A stretch of DNA of 64,000 nucleotides, taken from a beta proteobacterium AAP51. GTDB lineage: Bacteria > Pseudomonadota > Gammaproteobacteria > Burkholderiales > Burkholderiaceae_C. The DNA lies in NCBI GenBank assembly GCA_001295905.1, contig LJHT01000032.1, forward strand, positions 22,917 through 86,916. The letters are read 5' to 3'. The notes under the pieces were generated by a model. The model worked only from the letters and a program-made list of their open reading frames with translations, was not told the origin of the DNA and made no database searches. The translations under genes were made by a program, and so were the position numbers. Positions 61,964 through 64,000 of this stretch are shown piece after piece. Each line of letters opens with the position of its first letter. The first letter of the stretch is position 1.

Positions 61964-63688
61964 TCACTTGATCGACATGGTCGCTATGTCGATGAACCAG
62001 CTGCGCGGCTGCACCACGCCCTGCACCTTGGCGTTCATCGCGCGCGGGCCCACGTCGTGCGCGATCCAGACGAAGGGCGCTTCTTCCACGATGCGCGCAT
62101 GCAGCTTGGCCAGCGCGGCGTCACGCGCCTTCTCGTCGAAGCTGGTGCGCGCATCAGAAATCAGCTTGTCGAACTCGGCGTTGCCGAAGTAACCCCAGTT
62201 GTTGCTGACCGGCGGGAAGGTCTTGGTGCTGGTGAAGCGCACCATCGCGAAGAAGGGGTCCATCGCCGCGAAGCTGACGTTGATGGCGTTGGCGCCGTTG
62301 GCCGACGGGTCTTTGGCGCCCTTGCGCCAGTTGGTGAACAGCGTGTTCCATTCGATGACGTCGAACTGCACGTCGAAGTAGCAGGCCTTCAGGCTCTGCT
62401 GCACGAATTCGTTCATCGGCAGCGGCTGCATCTGGCCCGAGCCGCTGGCGCTGATCTGCACCTTCACCTTCAGCGGCTTGGCGGCGCTGTGGCCGGCTTC
62501 CGTCATCAGCTTCTGCGCGGCGGGCACGTCGTAGCGGATGTCGAATTTCGGGTTGCCCCACCAGGGGTGACCCGGCGCCACCGTGCCCTTGGGCGGGGCC
62601 ATCATGCCGCCCAGCAGCTTCATCAGGCCCAGGCGGTCCACGCACAGGTTGGCCGCCTGGCGCACGCGCTTGTCCAGCCAGGGCGAACCTTCGGCGAAGC
62701 TCAGCTGCCAGGGCCAGACGTGCGGCTGCTGGTTGAAGTAGATCTTGTGGCCGCGGCCCTGGATGGCGCCCATGGCGTCGGGCGAGGGCGCTTCGATCCA
62801 GTCCACCTGGCCCGACAGCAGCGCGGCCGTACGCGCATTGGCTTCGGGCATGGGCAGCATCACCACGCGGTCGATCTTGGGCGTGCGCTTGGGGTCCCAG
62901 TAGGCCTTGTTGGCCACCACTTCCAGGCGTTCACGCGGCACGAAGCGCGCCATCTTGAACGGGCCGCTGCCGCTGGCGTCGCTGGCGAAGGCGGTCCAGG
63001 CAGCCTTGGCTTTGTCGGCGGGCGTCGCACCCGGCGCCGCATCGAACTTCTTCTGCCAGTGCGCGGGGCTGGCCATGAAGAGGTTGGTGAGGTTGATGGG
63101 CAGGAAGGAGTCGGGCTCGCTGGTGGTGAGCTCCACCGTCAGGTTGTCGATCTTGCGGGCGCTGCGCAGCGTGGGCATGCGGCTGGCCGTCACGCCCACC
63201 TGGCTGGGGTCGAAGTGCACGGCGTCCTTGTCCAGCACCTTGCGCACGTTCCACACCACGGCGTCGGCGTTGAAATCACTGCCGTCGTGGAACTTCACGC
63301 CCGGGCGCAGCTTGAAGACCCACTTGGTCTTGTCTTTCGCGTCCACCGCCCAGCTCAAGGCCAGGCCGGGGATCAACACGCTGGGCGCATCGGCCTTGCT
63401 CAGATCCCAGTGCGTGAGCGCGTCGTACATCGGGATGCCGGTGAAGCGGTTGCCTTCGAAGCCCTGGTCGGGCTGCCCCAGCGTGCGCGGGATGTCGGCG
63501 GCCGTCATCGCGATGCGCAGCACCTTTTCCTGCGCCTGCGAAGGGTGCGCCACCAGGCCCAGGGTGAGGGCCACCAGGCCGGTGGCGGCCAGGCGGAAGC
63601 CGAGGCTGCTCAGGGCAGCAAAGCGGGGCGCGGTCGAGCGGGGGGTGTTAGAGCGGGGTGCAAGGGAAAGCGGGTGCTGCTGGCTCAT
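61964..63688 (-). CDS. Periplasmic substrate-binding protein of a peptide-type ABC transporter
   Basis: 574 residues from ATG 63688. A signal peptide with long n-region ends HPSQAQEK. The SBP_bac_5 (family 5) fold is clear: LRIAMTAADIPRTLGQPDQG, KWVFKLRPGVKFHDGSDFNA, GPFKMARFVPRERLEVVANK, QVDWIEAPSPDAMG, LDKRVRQAANLCVDRLGLMK, FDVIEWNTLFTNWRKGAKDP. This class binds peptides, but also opines, nickel and other amides; the context of carbamoylase, amidase and racemase suggests a hydantoin- or amide-like ligand. The racemase-like gene upstream ends 6 bases before it. Confidence 0.85.
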   Translation of the reverse strand: MSQQHPLSLAPRSNTPRSTAPRFAALSSLGFRLAATGLVALTLGLVAHPSQAQEKVLRIAMTAADIPRTLGQPDQGFEGNRFTGIPMYDALTHWDLSKADAPSVLIPGLALSWAVDAKDKTKWVFKLRPGVKFHDGSDFNADAVVWNVRKVLDKDAVHFDPSQVGVTASRMPTLRSARKIDNLTVELTTSEPDSFLPINLTNLFMASPAHWQKKFDAAPGATPADKAKAAWTAFASDASGSGPFKMARFVPRERLEVVANKAYWDPKRTPKIDRVVMLPMPEANARTAALLSGQVDWIEAPSPDAMGAIQGRGHKIYFNQQPHVWPWQLSFAEGSPWLDKRVRQAANLCVDRLGLMKLLGGMMAPPKGTVAPGHPWWGNPKFDIRYDVPAAQKLMTEAGHSAAKPLKVKVQISASGSGQMQPLPMNEFVQQSLKACYFDVQFDVIEWNTLFTNWRKGAKDPSANGANAINVSFAAMDPFFAMVRFTSTKTFPPVSNNWGYFGNAEFDKLISDARTSFDEKARDAALAKLHARIVEEAPFVWIAHDVGPRAMNAKVQGVVQPRSWFIDIATMSIK

Positions 63689-63694
63689 GGTCAC

Positions 63695-64000
63695 TCACGG
63701 TGGGGTGGATGCACCCGGCTGTGCAAGCCCCGTGCCACCGGCCGGCAGGCAGGCGGCCAGCGCTGGCCCCAGGCCGCACCAGGGCCCGGCTTCCGGCGGG
63801 GCGGGCGGGGCGTCCGATGCACCAGGTTTGTGCATGTGGGCCGACTGCAGCGCGGCTTGCAGCGCTGCCTGCAGCGCGAGCTCCACGTTGTCGAGCACCG
63901 GCACAGGCAGGCGCCCGGCCAGCGGCGCGGCCAGGCCGGCCAGTCCGGCGCCGCCCAGCAGCAGCGCGCGCGCCTGCGGCCAGCGCGCCAGCGCCTCGGC
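63695..64000 (-). CDS. C-terminal part of an Asp/Glu/hydantoin-racemase-like protein
   Basis: The frame is open from the window edge to the stop at 63695. The visible 101 residues include ALLLGGAGLAGLAAPLAGRL and VPVLDNVELALQAALQAAL, which match the end of the second half of Asp/Glu racemase superfamily proteins, especially hydantoin racemases. There the Cys active site would be just in this GGA-type loop. Here Ala-Gly occurs where many have a Cys (GGAGL rather than GCAGM), so activity is doubtful. It lies directly upstream of the substrate-binding protein gene on the same strand, so it is probably the first known gene of that operon. The end is Pro/Ala-rich. Confidence 0.6.
   Translation of the reverse strand, partial: AEALARWPQARALLLGGAGLAGLAAPLAGRLPVPVLDNVELALQAALQAALQSAHMHKPGASDAPPAPPEAGPWCGLGPALAACLPAGGTGLAQPGASTPP

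Overview
The window is a GC-rich, gene-dense chromosomal segment. It most likely comes from a betaproteobacterium of the order Burkholderiales, in the Rubrivivax/Leptothrix/Comamonadaceae neighbourhood. The basis is strongly G/C-biased third codon positions, six genes ending in the PEP-CTERM exosortase sorting tag, typical Burkholderiales families (CaiB-type CoA transferase, DUF1800/DUF1501 pair, SbtA with a LysR regulator, a DppBCDF-type transporter) and a hairpin-rich intergenic element. No rRNA, tRNA, CRISPR array, transposase or integrase was recognised. Lineage is inferred, not proven.

Layout. 1-12.8 kb: the start of a secreted protein leaving the left edge, a DUF4304-like protein, an MscS channel, a decayed gene, a CPBP membrane protease broken by an in-frame TAG, a secreted FAD oxidoreductase, a giant repeat-rich PEP-CTERM adhesin, and a LuxR-type response regulator convergent with a hybrid histidine kinase. 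13-19 kb: an unknown membrane protein, a CoA transferase, two PEP-CTERM proteins, and a secreted protein with a structured leader. 19-23.1 kb: the most unusual locus. It holds a subtilisin-like protease with a Lys/Glu-repeat tail, a divergent 79-residue protein resembling that protease's N-terminal region, a degenerate ATP-grasp-like protein and an intact ATP-grasp ligase. 23.2-26 kb: an MDR reductase, YCII protein and ECF42-type sigma factor operon, ended by four tandem hairpins. 26-36.5 kb: mixed metabolic and transport genes, including a K+/H+ antiporter, SbtA bicarbonate transporter with LysR regulator, cytochrome c lipoprotein, GrpB-GNAT fusion, ankyrin protein, ketopantoate-reductase-like enzyme and a secreted metzincin-like protease. 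36.5-41.5 kb: a tightly coupled envelope operon of Sel1-repeat protein, PEGA plus tandem FGE-sulfatase-domain protein, and coiled-coil protein. 41.6-54.7 kb: a chemoreceptor with a sigma-28 promoter, DUF2891, a phytase-like PEP-CTERM esterase, DUF1800/DUF1501, then a wall-hydrolase/toxin-like group (amidase-SH3, GH75-like chitosanase, DUF4157 protein) and a HAF-repeat PEP-CTERM protein. 54.8-64 kb: a YqhA-like protein and a catabolic region with an M20 carbamoylase, an amidase, a complete peptide-type ABC transporter and an Asp/Glu/hydantoin-racemase-like gene leaving the right edge.

How the parts may work together. The PEP-CTERM proteins imply an exosortase and exopolysaccharide system elsewhere in the genome. 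The 55-64 kb block looks like uptake and hydrolysis of carbamoyl, hydantoin or amide compounds. The 19-23 kb locus is the best candidate for an undescribed system: a protease, its apparent stand-alone propeptide-like partner and a pair of ATP-grasp proteins, possibly acting on the Lys/Glu-rich tail of the protease. Functions are inferred from sequence patterns read by eye; no database search was run.
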